Below, piece after piece: positions 21,627 to 32,472 of a stretch of 64,000 bases of DNA; position 1 is the stretch's first letter, and every line of letters begins with the position of its first letter. Position numbers and translations under genes: made by a program. The DNA is taken from assembly GCA_003427395.1 (NCBI GenBank), contig BFEA01000585.1:758329-822328 (forward strand). The letters are read 5' to 3'. Origin of the DNA: Chara braunii (taxonomy: Eukaryota > Streptophyta > Charophyceae > Charales > Characeae). The notes below the pieces were generated by a model. That model searched no databases and was not told where the DNA came from. It worked only from the letters and a program-made list of their open reading frames with translations.

Positions 21627-22843
21627 TGTTATGATCCTGGCCAATTTCGAGATACACATTCATCAGACATTACAATGCCGTCCAATTGCAGAAAGAAATG
21701 AATGAATTTGAGAGGAGAGAGAAGGTTAGAAGAAGAAGAAAAAGAAGCAAGAAAGAAGAAGAAGATGATGTACACCAGCATAGACAAATGACAAAGCTCT
21801 TCTTCTTCGCCCAACTCTCTCTTCCTATCTCCTCCTCTCTTATTCACACAAGAAATAATAATACAATGTTGAATGGCTGAACCAGAATCAATGTCCGAAT
21901 CCCTCTTCTATTGCTGGTATCACTTGAGGTCCACCATAGCCATGGCCGCCTCCCTTACTCTTCACTCTCATAGGCCAAGGGTATGGCGGATTACTTGGGC
22001 CTTGCCCTGCTGTGCAGAGGACAAATTCAAAGCAGATATGGCTGCTCTAGCTCAGGCCGCCATGCCTGACTCTGCCTCAAAGCTTCTTGGTGTAGCTCTC
22101 CCCAGCTGGGGTGTCCCTGCTGCAGCGCCCACCAAGGTGATGAAGATGGCTGCCACCATAGCCAGGTAAGTACCTCTGGCGCTCCTCCCCCTTCCTGTCG
22201 TTCTTCCTCCTCCAAGTCCTCGGTTCTTCCCCTGCAGCGCTGCTCCAAGCTAGCGCTGCTCCAGCCAGTGCTCCAATCAATGTGTCGCCAAACTTGCACA
22301 CCGACGATGAGGCTGGGCTCTTCGCCCGGCCTGGAGATATAGCGGCCTGCTTGCGTCTCGGGCAGTGACTTCCAGGCCGCTCGGCCTCCCAAGCAACCGG
22401 TACCTCCTCCCTTTTGGAGGGAAACATCATTGCAGACTCTGATATTGCCCGTACAGGCCCTAGACTCAGACTAGTACTCGCTTAGACCTAGCCTACAACT
22501 ACTGGGCCTCTAAAAGTGCCACTTTTGTCTTCTTCTGCTCGGCCTCCAGTACCCGGCACATCTACCGCTTCATGGTGTGGTACCGGCCTAGCTGCTACTT
22601 GAGTGTTTCCCCGCTGCTTCAAGTGCTGCAGGCCTCTTTGCCCGGCACTTGAGTGTTTTCCCCCGCTGCAATCCTCAATGCCACGGCCACGGTAAGTACC
22701 GGCCCTGAGGGCCCAACGAACGAACAATTGCCCTTCCCGGCCATACACACACTCAAGTCAACCAGCACTCAGACAGACATGCAGTCCAGCAAGAGTGCAC
22801 ACACACAGACTTAGTAGCAAGTGGAAAACTCAGCAAGGCATTG

Positions 22844-22874
<31 letters not shown>

Positions 22875-23881
22875 CTTCTTCGTCAGCACGCCAGTTGGTT
22901 GAGTGGAAGCGTGAGCCTTCCTGTGCTGCGTCGCACAGTTGGGCCCGGCCTTGGTAGTTGCTCCTGGGCACACGCACATCACAAATTGGCTATGGGCCTT
23001 CGGAAAAGCAGCATTGTCGACGTATGTACCCCAGGTCCTGGGCAAATGCAGCAAACGGCTCAGATTTGGAAACATTGGTCCTCTCCAACTGTAAAGGGTC
23101 CAGGCCGTCACCTGCACAGCTGGGCCTGGGCGCAGGCACTGGGGCCTGACCAGAAGCTACTGGAAGCTTCCCAGCTAGGCCACACGCAGCCAAACAGAGG
23201 CTGCCACTTCCGTATAGGGAAGGAGGCAGCCAGAGCCAGGTATTCTGGCCCACGCAGGCAATGCGGTCATGCTGCTGCGCTGCAGCGTTGCAGCCAGGGC
23301 GCTTGTGGGGCGCATGAGAGGTGAGAGGGGCGCTGCTGGGCAGCGGAGCGCTAGCAGCCATATTCGGGCTGCAGGGCGCTAGGGGTTAAGAGGGCGATCG
23401 GTGGTCTTCAGGAAGGAGGCAGTGTGGGTGGTCAGGGTCTGATGAGGGGAGACGAGATACGTACCTGGTACATGAGAGAGGTCGGCTATGGTGTTGTCGT
23501 CATGTACATTGGTCTCCAAGAGTCGAAGTGAGCCTGTTTTCGTGAATACTGATGTCGGTAGGATAGGCAAGTAGTGTAGGCTGGGCGCTGGGCGCCAGAC
23601 AGAGAGGAGCAACATTGGATATTGTGTTGGTGTGGCCTGAGGGCTTGAGCATTGGCTCATGACTTCATTGCATTGCTCTTATCTCAGTGCATTTGTGCTA
23701 TCTGCTGGTACACGACTACTTGGACATCTGTGTGATTTCGCAACTCAGCTTTCTGTATATCGTTCCCGCTCATATTCCTTGCAATTTGGTAACGGAGCTG
23801 GTTCGAGATTGCCACTTACCTGGTGCTGGCGACATTGTTACTTGGTGCGCTGATGATGCTTTTGTGCAGGAAGGATACTTT
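21627..23881 (-). repeat. Large LTR, copy 1 (same family as element H)
   Basis: Homology to 33525-36070 begins exactly at TGTTATGATCCTGGCC and ends around GGATACTTT. In copy 2 the boundary is fixed by an adjacent primer site; here no primer site follows, so this is a solo or truncated LTR. It holds a (CTT)n tract at about 22846-22881. The plus strand carries splice-donor-like CCAGGTAAGTACC (22164) and CGGTAAGTACC (22690). Open frames inside are not supported as genes. Confidence 0.8.
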
Positions 23882-24678
23882 CTCAAACGTGTTTTCTTTT
23901 TCGAAATCTTCGAAATACATAGGATTCAATCATTTCTTTCTCGGCATTTCTTCTTCGAAATTTGAAAACAAATTTAATTCATTCTTTTTCGAAATTTTGT
24001 AATCCGAAAATATTTTAGAATTAATCTAACTCTTTTTCGACATTTCTTTTTCAACATTTCTTTTTCAACATTTCTTTTTCAACATTTCTTTTTCGAAACA
24101 TTTCTACTTAATTTTTTATTTTTTCGAAAATTTTGAAAATACGTTAGAATTAATTAATTTTTTTTTTCGATATTTCTTTTTGGAAATTCAAAAATAATTC
24201 TAATTAATTCTTTTTCCCAGTAGTTTAATTCACAATTTCTTTTCGCAATTTTTGTTGAAATTCGAAACTCTTTTTACAATTCGGAAGTTCTTTTCTTTTA
24301 ACAATGTTATTCTAAACCCCTCAATTAATTTCGACTAAATTCAATTTTTTCACGACTGAATTAATCTCTTTATTTGAAATTAATTATCCTTTTTCTGAAA
24401 TGTTGACATTTTCCTTCGAAAAATTCTTGCCAAATATTTTAAAATTTTCCTCTTCCTAATTCTTTTCAGAATTCCCCCCCCCGCCCTCATTCGAAAATAT
24501 TTTCTTTCAAAATTTCACGTTTTCTTGTAAATAAATTTAAATCTAAATCAGAATTTATTTTTTCAAAATTAATTATCTCTTTGTGTTCAGCGTTTATTTT
24601 TTTGAAAAAAACTTGGGGATTATCTTTATTTTCGAATTTATTGATAAATAAATAAGGGATTCCCCCCCCACCCCCCAC
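23882..24678. other. AT-rich leader-like sequence
   Basis: A T-rich stretch dominated by TTTTTCGAAATTTC-like words, including four tandem TTCTTTTTCAACA units near 24045-24090. Composition resembles the leaders of elements A and I. It immediately precedes the gag-like frame of element G, so it is probably that element's 5' leader. Confidence 0.45.
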
Positions 24679-25449
24679 ATGCCACCACGCCAAACCAAGA
24701 ACTCCCAACGTGCCGCCGTCGACACCGCCGCTGCTGCCGCCGCCACCGCTGCTGTTGCATCCTCCACACCCGCTCAGGCCGCGTCCTCCACCCCCTCTTC
24801 CCCCAACATGGCCGCATCCTCCATCAACATGTCNGACATCCGCACCGACTCAGTCGATAGCATTGCCCGCAACCTCGCAGGCGAATAACCACAAGCAAGC
24901 ACCGCCACCCCCAACCTCTCCGCCATCCTCCACGCACTCAACACCCTCCGAACCTCCATCACCGCCTCTCTCGATGACATAAAGGCCAACATGTCGTCCT
25001 TATACGACCGCGTCACCACGATCGAAGGGACCATCCCCTCCATCACTGTCGTCACCACAACGCAAACCACTCCAACCTCCACAGCGCAAACCACTCCCTC
25101 CTCCACAGCCGCCTCCAGCAACACCCCCCCGCCGCCCTCCTCCACTCCTACCACCTCTACCACCACATCCACCAACCCTTCAATCTCCACCATCGTTCCA
25201 TTCCCTCCACCTCCTCCCTCATCTGGCGCATCCAGCACACCGCCTCATTCCTCGCCCATCCATGTCACCCCTCCTCCCCCTCCGCACTCCCAAACCCTCT
25301 CCCAACCCATCATGACCACCTTCACCATCCCCACCATCAGTCCCACCTATTCCCAAGTCACCTTCAGGGTCTACCCCGCAATGCCACAACTCCCCCCCAA
25401 CTACCGCCTTGAGGACAACAACCAAATCGACTACACTCCATGGGAATAG
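24679..25449 (+). pseudogene. Element G gag-like low-complexity protein
   Basis: Frames starting MPPRQTKNSQRAAVD encode an Ala/Ser/Thr/Pro-rich N-terminus, then a helix (LSAILHALNTLRTSITASLDD..MSSLYDRVTTIEGTI), a long Thr/Pro/Ser linker and the end NYRLEDNNQIDYTPWE. One frameshift or stop lies near 24886, and an N at 24834. Helix plus disordered linker fits a gag N-terminal part. It abuts RNase H directly at 25450, so capsid, protease and RT are deleted. Confidence 0.5.
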
Positions 25450-26779
25450 ACAGATGCATGTGAGGCTGCTTTCAAAAGACTGAAGCATCCCCTCACACAT
25501 CATGAGGTTCTCATGGTCCCCAATCCTCAAAGGCCATTCGTTGTAACCACTGGCGCAAGCCAATATGGTATTGGCGCAGTGCTGGCTTAACAGGAAGGGA
25601 AGAAGTTGATGTTGATCGAGTACATGAGCAAAAAGATGTCATCCAAGAAATTGGCGAAGTCCACCTACTGAAGAGAACTAAGCCCTCTACAAGGCACTTG
25701 TCCACTGGAGGCACTATTTGTTGGGAAGGTTATGCTACTTGAGGACTGACCATCAGACACTCAAGTGGATCAAGACATAACCGGTTCTCTCTGATGTACT
25801 CAAACGCTGGATTGAATTCATAGATCAATATGACTTCAAACTAGACTATGTGAAAGGGGAGTGTAACAAGGTTGTTGATGCGCTATCACGTAGGGCAGAC
25901 TACCTAAGTGTGCTGATCACTGAGATTGGCTTATCTGATGATGTATCTCGATCCTTGGTGTAAGCCTACAAGGAAGACCCTATCACGATGAACATCATCC
26001 GCAAACTTGAGACCCAAGACAAAGCCACATTTGATGAGTTTGTGATTGTGGATCGGTTGCTATTTCTTGAGAAGGTTGGGCTTAAGAGATTAGTAGTTCC
26101 GTCTAGAGAGAATTTGCGTAGTTTAATTTTAGGTGAATGCCATGATGCAACATGACATTTCCGCTACAAGAAGACTTGTGCAAACTTGGTACAACGATTC
26201 TGGTGCCTAACATGCTTGACGATCCGAAGACCTATGTTCAGACTTGCCAAGTCTGTCAGCGGGATAAGCCGCGGACTGAAGCTCCACTTGGGTTGTTAAA
26301 GCCTTTACCCATTCCCGCTGGTCCGGAACAGAGTGTTTCCATGGACTTCATGGATACCCCCGTGCCCAGCACGAGTGGCAAGAGGCATATCTTCGTCATA
26401 GTTGATAGGTTCACTAAGTACGGTAGACTAATCGCCATGCCACACATTGCCAGGACTGAGCATGTCATCAAGTTATTCATAGATAATTGGGTGTGTGATG
26501 TTGGTCTACCAAACACAATTGTTAGTGATTGAGATGTCCAGTTCACCAACGAGATGTGGAAAAAGGCCGCTGAATAGATGGGCAGCCAGCTTCAAACGAC
26601 TTCTGGCAATCATCCCGAAGCCAATGGGCAGGCTGAACAGATGAACCGTGTGGTGCAGCATCTGCTGAGGAACCATATTAAGCCCAACCAGGATAATTGG
26701 GATGAGATATTACCTCTCATCGTCGGTCTGTACAATAATGTTGTACATAGCACCTCCTGGGTCCCTTCGAGCGAGTAAC
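25450..26779 (+). pseudogene. Element G RNase H and integrase remnants
   Basis: RNase H begins ACEAAFKRLKHPLTHHEVL and has VVTTGASQYGIGAVL, where the catalytic TDAS is TGAS. Stops follow. The integrase (about 26000-26779) shows CQVCQRDKPRTEAPLGLL, SVSMDFMDTP, IFVIVDRFTKYGRLI, VGLPNTIVSD (stop at the next codon), NHPEANGQAEQMNR and LYNNVVHSTSW. The DDE positions are partly present but the frame is broken many times. It ends tail-to-tail against element H near 26780. Confidence 0.82.
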
Positions 26780-26830
26780 TCATTCAGAGTCCTTGATAAA
26801 CGCATCGTAGGCAAACAAGGCAAAGAGATT

Positions 26831-27300
26831 TCAAGAATACTCTATCGCAGTGAGCTTGGCAGAGATTTTAGGTGCATCATTAGAGGCGATTTGTCGCTCG
26901 TAGGATTTAACAACGTGTGGTGCGCTGCGCATCAGTTCCTGCTTGGAAATCCAGTTTAGATCATCCAATGGGTGGTACATGAAATGAACCTGGTACTGTC
27001 TGTTGCTTCCCTTCCCTACGTGCTTTTTAATTTTGTCTATCTCATGGCCGCCATTGATTGCACAAGGAATTATGTCTTCACGGTAAATAGAACGACGTAG
27101 CATCCAGTATAGATCATCCAACGGGTGGTACATGAAATGAACCTGGTACTGTCTGTTGCGTCCCTTCCCTACGTGTTGCGTCCCTTCGCTACGTGCTGTT
27201 TAATTCTGTCTATCTCATGTCCGCCATTGATTGCTCAAGGAATTGTGTCTTCACGGTAAATAAAACGACTTAGCATCATGGTGGAGAAACGGTTTCGATG
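26831..27300 (-). pseudogene. Tandemly duplicated chromodomain at the integrase C-terminus
   Basis: A segment of about 170 bp occurs twice (about 26950-27110 and 27120-27300). The distal copy is open: REDIIPCAINGGHEIDKIK ... NRQYQVHFMYHPLDDLNW, then ISKQELMRSAPHVVKSYE, which fits a chromodomain. The proximal copy reads REDTIP(stop)AINGGHEIDRIKQHV with a stop and an extra 14-bp repeat. Chromodomains in Ty3 chromoviruses bind modified histones and steer integration. Confidence 0.72.
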
Positions 27301-28243
27301 CATGAAACACGGGATATGTGCGCAAATGAGGTGGCACAACAACTACGTATGAAGGGCCAAAGCTATCTTCGCCAATCACATCCATAACTTCCCACGGATC
27401 ATAATAGAGTGGGAAAAGTTTATGTGAGATTCCCTCTTCTTTTGAAAATTCAGACATCTTGACCCAGACATAACTTCCCGCCGCAATATCTGAAGGTCGA
27501 CGCTTCTTGTTTGCATGATGGATCATGGCGTGTTGTCGCTTGGTCATTGATGCAATGGCAACTTTGAGCAAGCGATCGTACTTGGCCTTGAATCCAGGCT
27601 TGTCGGTTGTTAAACCAGCTGGCTGCTCAAGGAATAGGTAGGAGAGCGGATTACGAATCTGCCAACCGTAATGCAGCCTGTTTGGTGTCATGCCGGTTGC
27701 AGAGTGGATGGAGTTGTTGTACAACCCCCTGACGGAATACAACTCTTCATCCCATGTTTCCTGATCCGGAATGATTAAAGCGCGGAGAAGTTGGAACACA
27801 CTCTGGTTGATTTCCTCAACCAAACTGTTGGCTTCGGGGTGTCGGCCATATGTCATGCATAGCTTGAGGCCAGGGAGTTGGGACGTGAAGTCTTTCCATT
27901 CAGTACTGATGAAGCGCGGGTCCCTATCACTCACGAGCGTTTTCGGGGTTCCGAACTGCAGAATGTACTTCTGTTTGAACTCACGGATCACCAATTCAGT
28001 TGGAGCATGAGATGGCAAAGGAATCAGGTTAAGAAATTTAGAGTAGCGGTCAACAATCACCATGACTTCTGAGTAGCTGTTCTTACTTACCTTTCCCATG
28101 TCGGTGAAGTCAATAGAGACAGACTCCCCGGGACCATCGGGAATGGGAAGGGGTGTAAGTAGCCCCATTGGCTTTTGTCTACATGGTTTGATTCGTTGAC
28201 AAACTTTACATTCAGCCACAAACTTTTCAGCAGATCTCTTCAT
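27251..28243 (-). CDS. Element H integrase core and C-terminal domain
   Basis: This is an open frame of 330 residues. It starts just after the zinc-finger His pair (28250-28570 frame, AHGRSGHFGTAKTYGNLL) and contains the Cys pair CKVCQRIKPC. The catalytic triad positions are visible: VSIDFTDMG (Asp), LVSDRDPRF (Asp) and the Glu in NSLVEEIN. YNNSIHSATGMTPNRLHYG and the GPY-like end (YVWVKM, FPLYYDPWEVMDVIGED, FHASKPF) follow. Only one TAG separates it from the zinc-finger half. It inserts element cDNA into the host genome. Confidence 0.85.
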   Translation of the reverse strand: MKRSAEKFVAECKVCQRIKPCRQKPMGLLTPLPIPDGPGESVSIDFTDMGKVSKNSYSEVMVIVDRYSKFLNLIPLPSHAPTELVIREFKQKYILQFGTPKTLVSDRDPRFISTEWKDFTSQLPGLKLCMTYGRHPEANSLVEEINQSVFQLLRALIIPDQETWDEELYSVRGLYNNSIHSATGMTPNRLHYGWQIRNPLSYLFLEQPAGLTTDKPGFKAKYDRLLKVAIASMTKRQHAMIHHANKKRRPSDIAAGSYVWVKMSEFSKEEGISHKLFPLYYDPWEVMDVIGEDSFGPSYVVVVPPHLRTYPVFHASKPFLHHDAKSFYLP

Positions 28244-28249
28244 GCCACG

Positions 28250-28582
28250 CTAATCAAACTGTCTCAATAGGTTTCCGTATGTCTTTGCCGTGCCGAAGTG
28301 TCCACTCCGGCCATGAGCCAAGTCCAGAAAGTGTGTGTGGAAAGGCTCATGGTTGGGCACACACAAACGGTTGTGGTTCCCGTAGCGACAAAAAACCAGT
28401 CCTCCATACTCGTGAAAATCAGGCTGACTGTTAGGATCAGCCCGCAGCTGCTCAAGGATGGGACTAAGGTGCGGATCCTTGGCAGTGTGCTCTACGAGCT
28501 CCTCCTTCAGTTTCTTTCGAAGGTCGTAGGAATTCACAAGGCAGGTCATGTACTCAGGGTGGCGAGACAATGCATCAGCAAC
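28250..28582 (-). pseudogene. Element H connector and integrase zinc-finger N-half
   Basis: The frame after ALSRHPEY has the linker and the integrase N-terminal HH half (HTHFLDLAHGRSGHFG), ending at an in-frame TAG where related elements usually have Trp (FD-stop-RGM). It continues in the same frame into the integrase core. Confidence 0.75.
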
Positions 28583-29296
28583 TCAATTATAACAGTCGTT
28601 TTTGTGCCTTAACTCAAAGTCGAAAATGTCAATTTCATGGAACCAGCGAAGTAAGGTAGGGGACAGGGTAGTTTGCTCTTTGATCCACTTCAGAGTCTCA
28701 TTATCTGATAATACTTTGAAGTGGCGTCCCAAAAGATAGTGCTTCCAATGGCCTGAAGCCATACGCAAAGCATAGAGCTCGCGCATGTAGGTGGAAGTGG
28801 CTACCTTTTCGCTGGGCATGCGTTTGCTGTAGTATTTGAGCGGCCGCAGGCCATCGCCGTCATCTTGCTTCAACACTGTGCGAATTCCATACTGGCTTGC
28901 ATCTGTAGTAACTACGAATGTTAGTTTGGAATCTGCAATGCGGAGTACAGGGTAACTTACCAAAGCTTCTTTCAAAGCTTGAAAGGCGTCCTTGCATGCA
29001 GTATCCCAAGCGTAAGGAACATTCTTACTTGTTAACTGGGACAACGGACGTGCAACAATAGAGAAGTGAGGCACAAACTTCCGGTAGTAGGACGCGAGAC
29101 CAAGGAAAGAGCGCAACTCATGAATGTTTGCGGGTTGAGGCCAATTGCGTATGACCTCAACCTTGGTTGCCTCAGGTTCTAGGCCTGCAGCAGACAACCG
29201 ATGCCCAAGATAGATGACGCTATCCCTCCCAAACTCAGATTTCTCTAAAGTTGAGATGGAGTTGCGTCTTCTTGAGGATGGTGAACACTTCCTCAA
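28583..29296 (-). CDS. Element H RT connection domain and RNase H
   Basis: The frame shows VIYLGHRLSAAGLEPEATK, LRSFLGLASYYRKFVPHF, then RNase H motifs TTDASQYGIRTVL (Asp), STYMRELYALRMASGHWKHY (Glu), VLSDNETLKWIKE (Asp) and FDIFDFELRHK-type sequence. All RNase H acidic positions I can identify are present. It overlaps the RT frame end (29235) in another frame, so one frameshift separates the two; it stops at DCYN (TGA/TAA) before the ALSRH block. Confidence 0.8.
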   Translation of the reverse strand: MRKCSPSSRRRNSISTLEKSEFGRDSVIYLGHRLSAAGLEPEATKVEVIRNWPQPANIHELRSFLGLASYYRKFVPHFSIVARPLSQLTSKNVPYAWDTACKDAFQALKEALVSYPVLRIADSKLTFVVTTDASQYGIRTVLKQDDGDGLRPLKYYSKRMPSEKVATSTYMRELYALRMASGHWKHYLLGRHFKVLSDNETLKWIKEQTTLSPTLLRWFHEIDIFDFELRHKNDCYN

Positions 29297-29825
29297 GGTG
29301 CTTTATGTGTTCCTCTATGGATTTGCTGAAGATCAGTATATCATAAAGGTATACCACCACGAACCGACCAATCTGTTCACGGAGGACCTTGTCCATGAGG
29401 CTTTGAAAGGTGGCTGGTGAGTTCGTGAGACCGAAGGGCATTACGGTAAACTCGTAAAGCCCATCGCATGTTTTGAACGCAATCTTATGCTGGTCCGCAG
29501 GATCAGCTTCAATCTGGTGATAGCCAGACTTGAGGTCGATCTTGGAGAAGACCTTGCACTCACCTGCAGCATCAAGCAAGTCATCTATGTGAGGCAATGG
29601 ATAGGCATTCTTTCTTGTGATGTGGTTTAGACTGTGATAGTCAATACACATGCGGAGCTTGCCTCCTTTCTTCGGGACAAACAAAACAGAGGCACCTAAT
29701 TCAGACTCACTGGGCTTGATCCAACCCTTGTCAATCATTTCATCAATCTGTCGTCGGAGTTCCTCCAACTCGCCGGATCCCATTCGGTATACGCAGCCCT
29801 TCAAAGGAACAACACCTTCGACCAA
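29235..29825 (-). pseudogene. Element H reverse transcriptase, catalytic Asp lost
   Basis: Motifs are in order: [92 protein letters not shown] and the catalytic box VVYLYDILIFSK, where YLDD has become YLYD. The first active-site Asp is thus Tyr. Length and order are normal for Ty3 RT. Conversion of RNA to cDNA would be impaired. Confidence 0.87.
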
Positions 29826-29829
29826 CTCG

Positions 29830-30822
29830 ATGGTGTGTCGGAACGATCACGTGGGAACTCCACGTGGTTTGGCCAGAACTTCTGGGAACCGATCAAGTAG
29901 GTTTTGGATGTTTGTTGGGACCGGTGGGGGTGAAGGGTCAACAAAAGGGTCACCTAGATCAGGTCGTAGATTGCGAATAGAGGCAACCGAATATGAAGTA
30001 GAATCATTTGGATTAGGGGTTGGTAAAGAAGTAGAAGGGGTAAAAGTAGAATCACTAAACAAAGTAGTATTGGTATTATAGCCGCAAAAGTAGATGGTAC
30101 ACGAGTAAGGCGAACAAAGGCAACATACAATTGTTCATCCTCTTTGTGCTTGCGCCATTTCCTGCAGAATTGCATGGCATTAAGAAAAGTCACTGGGGAC
30201 TCGTGCTTCTCATCAAAGAGGATGGGAAGCTCGTTCTCTTGAGCATCTTTGACCATGAAAAGTGACTTCTTCCACTTGGTCCATTCGCATTGGGACTGCA
30301 GCCAGCCCAAGCCAAGGACAACGTTGAAGGGACACTTGTTTAAGACATAGAAGTTCAAAGCGTGGGTGGCGGTTTTGTCCTTGTCAAAGGTAGTGCGCAC
30401 ACCTTTGACTGCATGCGTAGAGGAGACAACTTCCTTGTTGCCTACTTGGGTCCGGCAAGGGTTCTGCAAAGCCACTTGCTTCATTCCCAATCCCACTTTG
30501 CGTATCCCGTGTGGTGACATAAAGTTAGTAGTTGCACCACAATCAATCAAGACACTGAGATAGCGGTGGTTTATGAGAAGTTTGAAAAAGAGCAGCTTCA
30601 CTGTCCTTTGGGCACGCTGTTGTTTTGTCGCAGCCCAATGCTCCAAGTGGTAGTGGAAATCAACCGTCTCAGACTCCTCCCAAGGCTCGACATACAAAGC
30701 ATAACACACTTCAGCCTTGGAATCAGCAGATGATTGGGCTTCAAGGGAGGGTTGCTGATTTGCATCAGATTCAGTCTCCCTTGCTGTAGAGGATGCCGAT
30801 GTCAACTCTACGCCCGGTTTTG
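29830..30822 (-). pseudogene. Element H protease and linker to RT
   Basis: The frame following the predicted frameshift site reads GVELTSASSTARETE, then RTVKLLFFKLLINHRYLSVL, then IDCGATTNFMS. This is the aspartic-protease active site with Cys in the Ser/Thr position of D-S/T-G. VVLGLGWLQSQCEWTKW is the conserved C-terminal block (ILGxxWL). Near 30080 the frame shifts to one with a Ser/Thr/Pro-rich linker (SVASIRNLRPDLGDPF ... LLDRFPEVLA), which ends in a TGA just before RT. Confidence 0.78.
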
Positions 30823-30829
30823 GTTTCCC
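30786..30829 (-). promoter_or_regulatory. Predicted -1 ribosomal frameshift signal between gag and protease
   Basis: The zero frame of gag reads CAG GGA AAC, giving the canonical slippery heptamer GGGAAAC (30823-30829) in the X XXY YYZ register. The protease frame is exactly -1 relative to gag, and gag ends at a TAG a few codons later. After about 11 bases, GTAGAG (30806-30811) pairs with CTCTAC (30786-30791) to form a stem. It lies between the zinc knuckle and the protease, the usual place for gag-pro frameshifting. Confidence 0.65.
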
Positions 30830-32472
30830 TGCAGCCTATAACAATCTTGTACTTTATGGTTTGGTTTCTGGCAATGCAGGCATACCCCCTTCTTGAGCCT
30901 AACCCTCCAATCATTTTTAGTGATCCGAAGGTCAACCCATGGTTTAGTGGCTGCATTCTCGAGTTCCGCTAGGATTTTGACTCACTTGGGAAGTTGGACA
31001 TAGTTCTTCCCTGAATTTCGGGTCGGTCCCTTTACATTGGCAGACTTTTTAAAGGCATTTAATTTTTCCTCTTCATTATTCACATCAGAGTCATGGACTG
31101 AAGAGTAGGCTATGTCAGGGTCCTCTTCTTGGTCGTCACCAAGAGTGGGGTCGTCTGCATAGGCCTCCTCATCGGCCTCCAACAGGTCATGCACAGCAAA
31201 ACGGTTGCTGCCTCTGAACCGCCTGCCGCCAATAGGCTTTTTGCTGCCTGTTGTGGTAATGAGGTCTTGTGCCTCAAGGCTGACCACATCCTGCATGAGG
31301 GAAAACCAGTCTGTGTAACCAATGAGCTCTTTGCCTAGGCGATGCATGTAGGTAGTGGGAACCGTTCCTTTCACAACATCCACGCATGATTGTGCAGTCA
31401 TTTCCAGTCCTAGAGTAGCAAAAAGTTTGCTGACAAACAACTGTAAATTATGCATGGTGTCCGTCCAGTTGCTGCGCTTGAGATCATAAGGTCTCTTTCG
31501 GGTTCTTGCGGCAACATGTGGATCCTTAAATTGTTTGATAAGGATCTCCTCTAGCGTGGCTATGGGTGTGGCTTTGAGCCACTGTGTCAGATTGATCTTA
31601 GTGTACCCGGTTTGCGTAGCTTGGACTTCTAAGAAGCCTCGTATGGCGGGCTCGACGTTAGTCCCCATGATCAAGGACTGACTCACTGGTTGAGTTCCCA
31701 ACACCTCGAAGTAAGCTCTCATGGAGCTGCTCCAAGACTCAATGTCTTGTTTGTCGTCGTACTTAAACGGTATGGGAACGGCCTTCCTGTCCACATAGGG
31801 ACTGTTGTAGCCGGCACTAGCGATTGCTGTTTTTGAACTCGAGGCTGCAACAGCTGCATAATTTTCTGTGTCGTCACTTGCCGTAGCGGCAACAGGGTCT
31901 GCACCTACTGCAGGTCTCGATGGAACCACACTTTGAGAAGACGTAGAGGGATGGAGAGGAGTGAGGACAATTTGGCTAGCAGCATTGGAGGCAGGAGATA
32001 GAGGAGGAGGATTAGGAGTTTCCTTTTGCAGATTTGCCATCTGCCGCATTAGATCCTTGTGCTCTTTGGTCATTTCGGCCACTTCTGCCCGCAACCCACT
32101 TACCTCTGCCGAGAGTTTGGTGATCTGCTCATGGATGTCATTGAGTAGGTGGCAATCTATAAGAGCACATACATATGCGACTATCTCCTTCCTGACCTTA
32201 GTGTCAGGCAAGGAGGAGACTGTTTTGAGGACAACCTCATGGTCTGCAACAACGGTTTTCCGCTTTTCCTCTTCGACTTTCCCTTCCCTTGCCAGTGCCT
32301 TCTCGTAGAGAGTTTGGAACAATGGTTTATCCTCCTCTACGGCTGCATCCAATTGGGACTTTAGGGCCACAAAAGCCTTTACATCGCCCATTTCCACAAG
32401 TCCCTCAAGATGGGGGTTATTACTCTCCCTTCTCTCTCTCTCTTCCTTTTGTCTGTGAGTCTCTACGGGCAT
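30830..32472 (-). pseudogene. Element H gag (496-residue frame plus zinc knuckle)
   Basis: A long open frame runs from 32472 to a TGA at 30982. The N-terminal helical region has a coiled coil (about residues 110-155, LNDIHEQITKLSAEVSGLR...). A Pro/Ser linker follows, then a capsid-like retrotransposon gag domain (about residues 225-400, IESWSSSMRAYFEVLG, LEEILIKQFKDP), then an acidic tail. After the single TGA the same frame continues through LKKGVCLHCQKPNHKVQDC, a CX2CX4HX4C knuckle, to a TAG near 30815. One nonsense change thus removes the knuckle. Gag forms the particle and binds the RNA. Confidence 0.83.
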
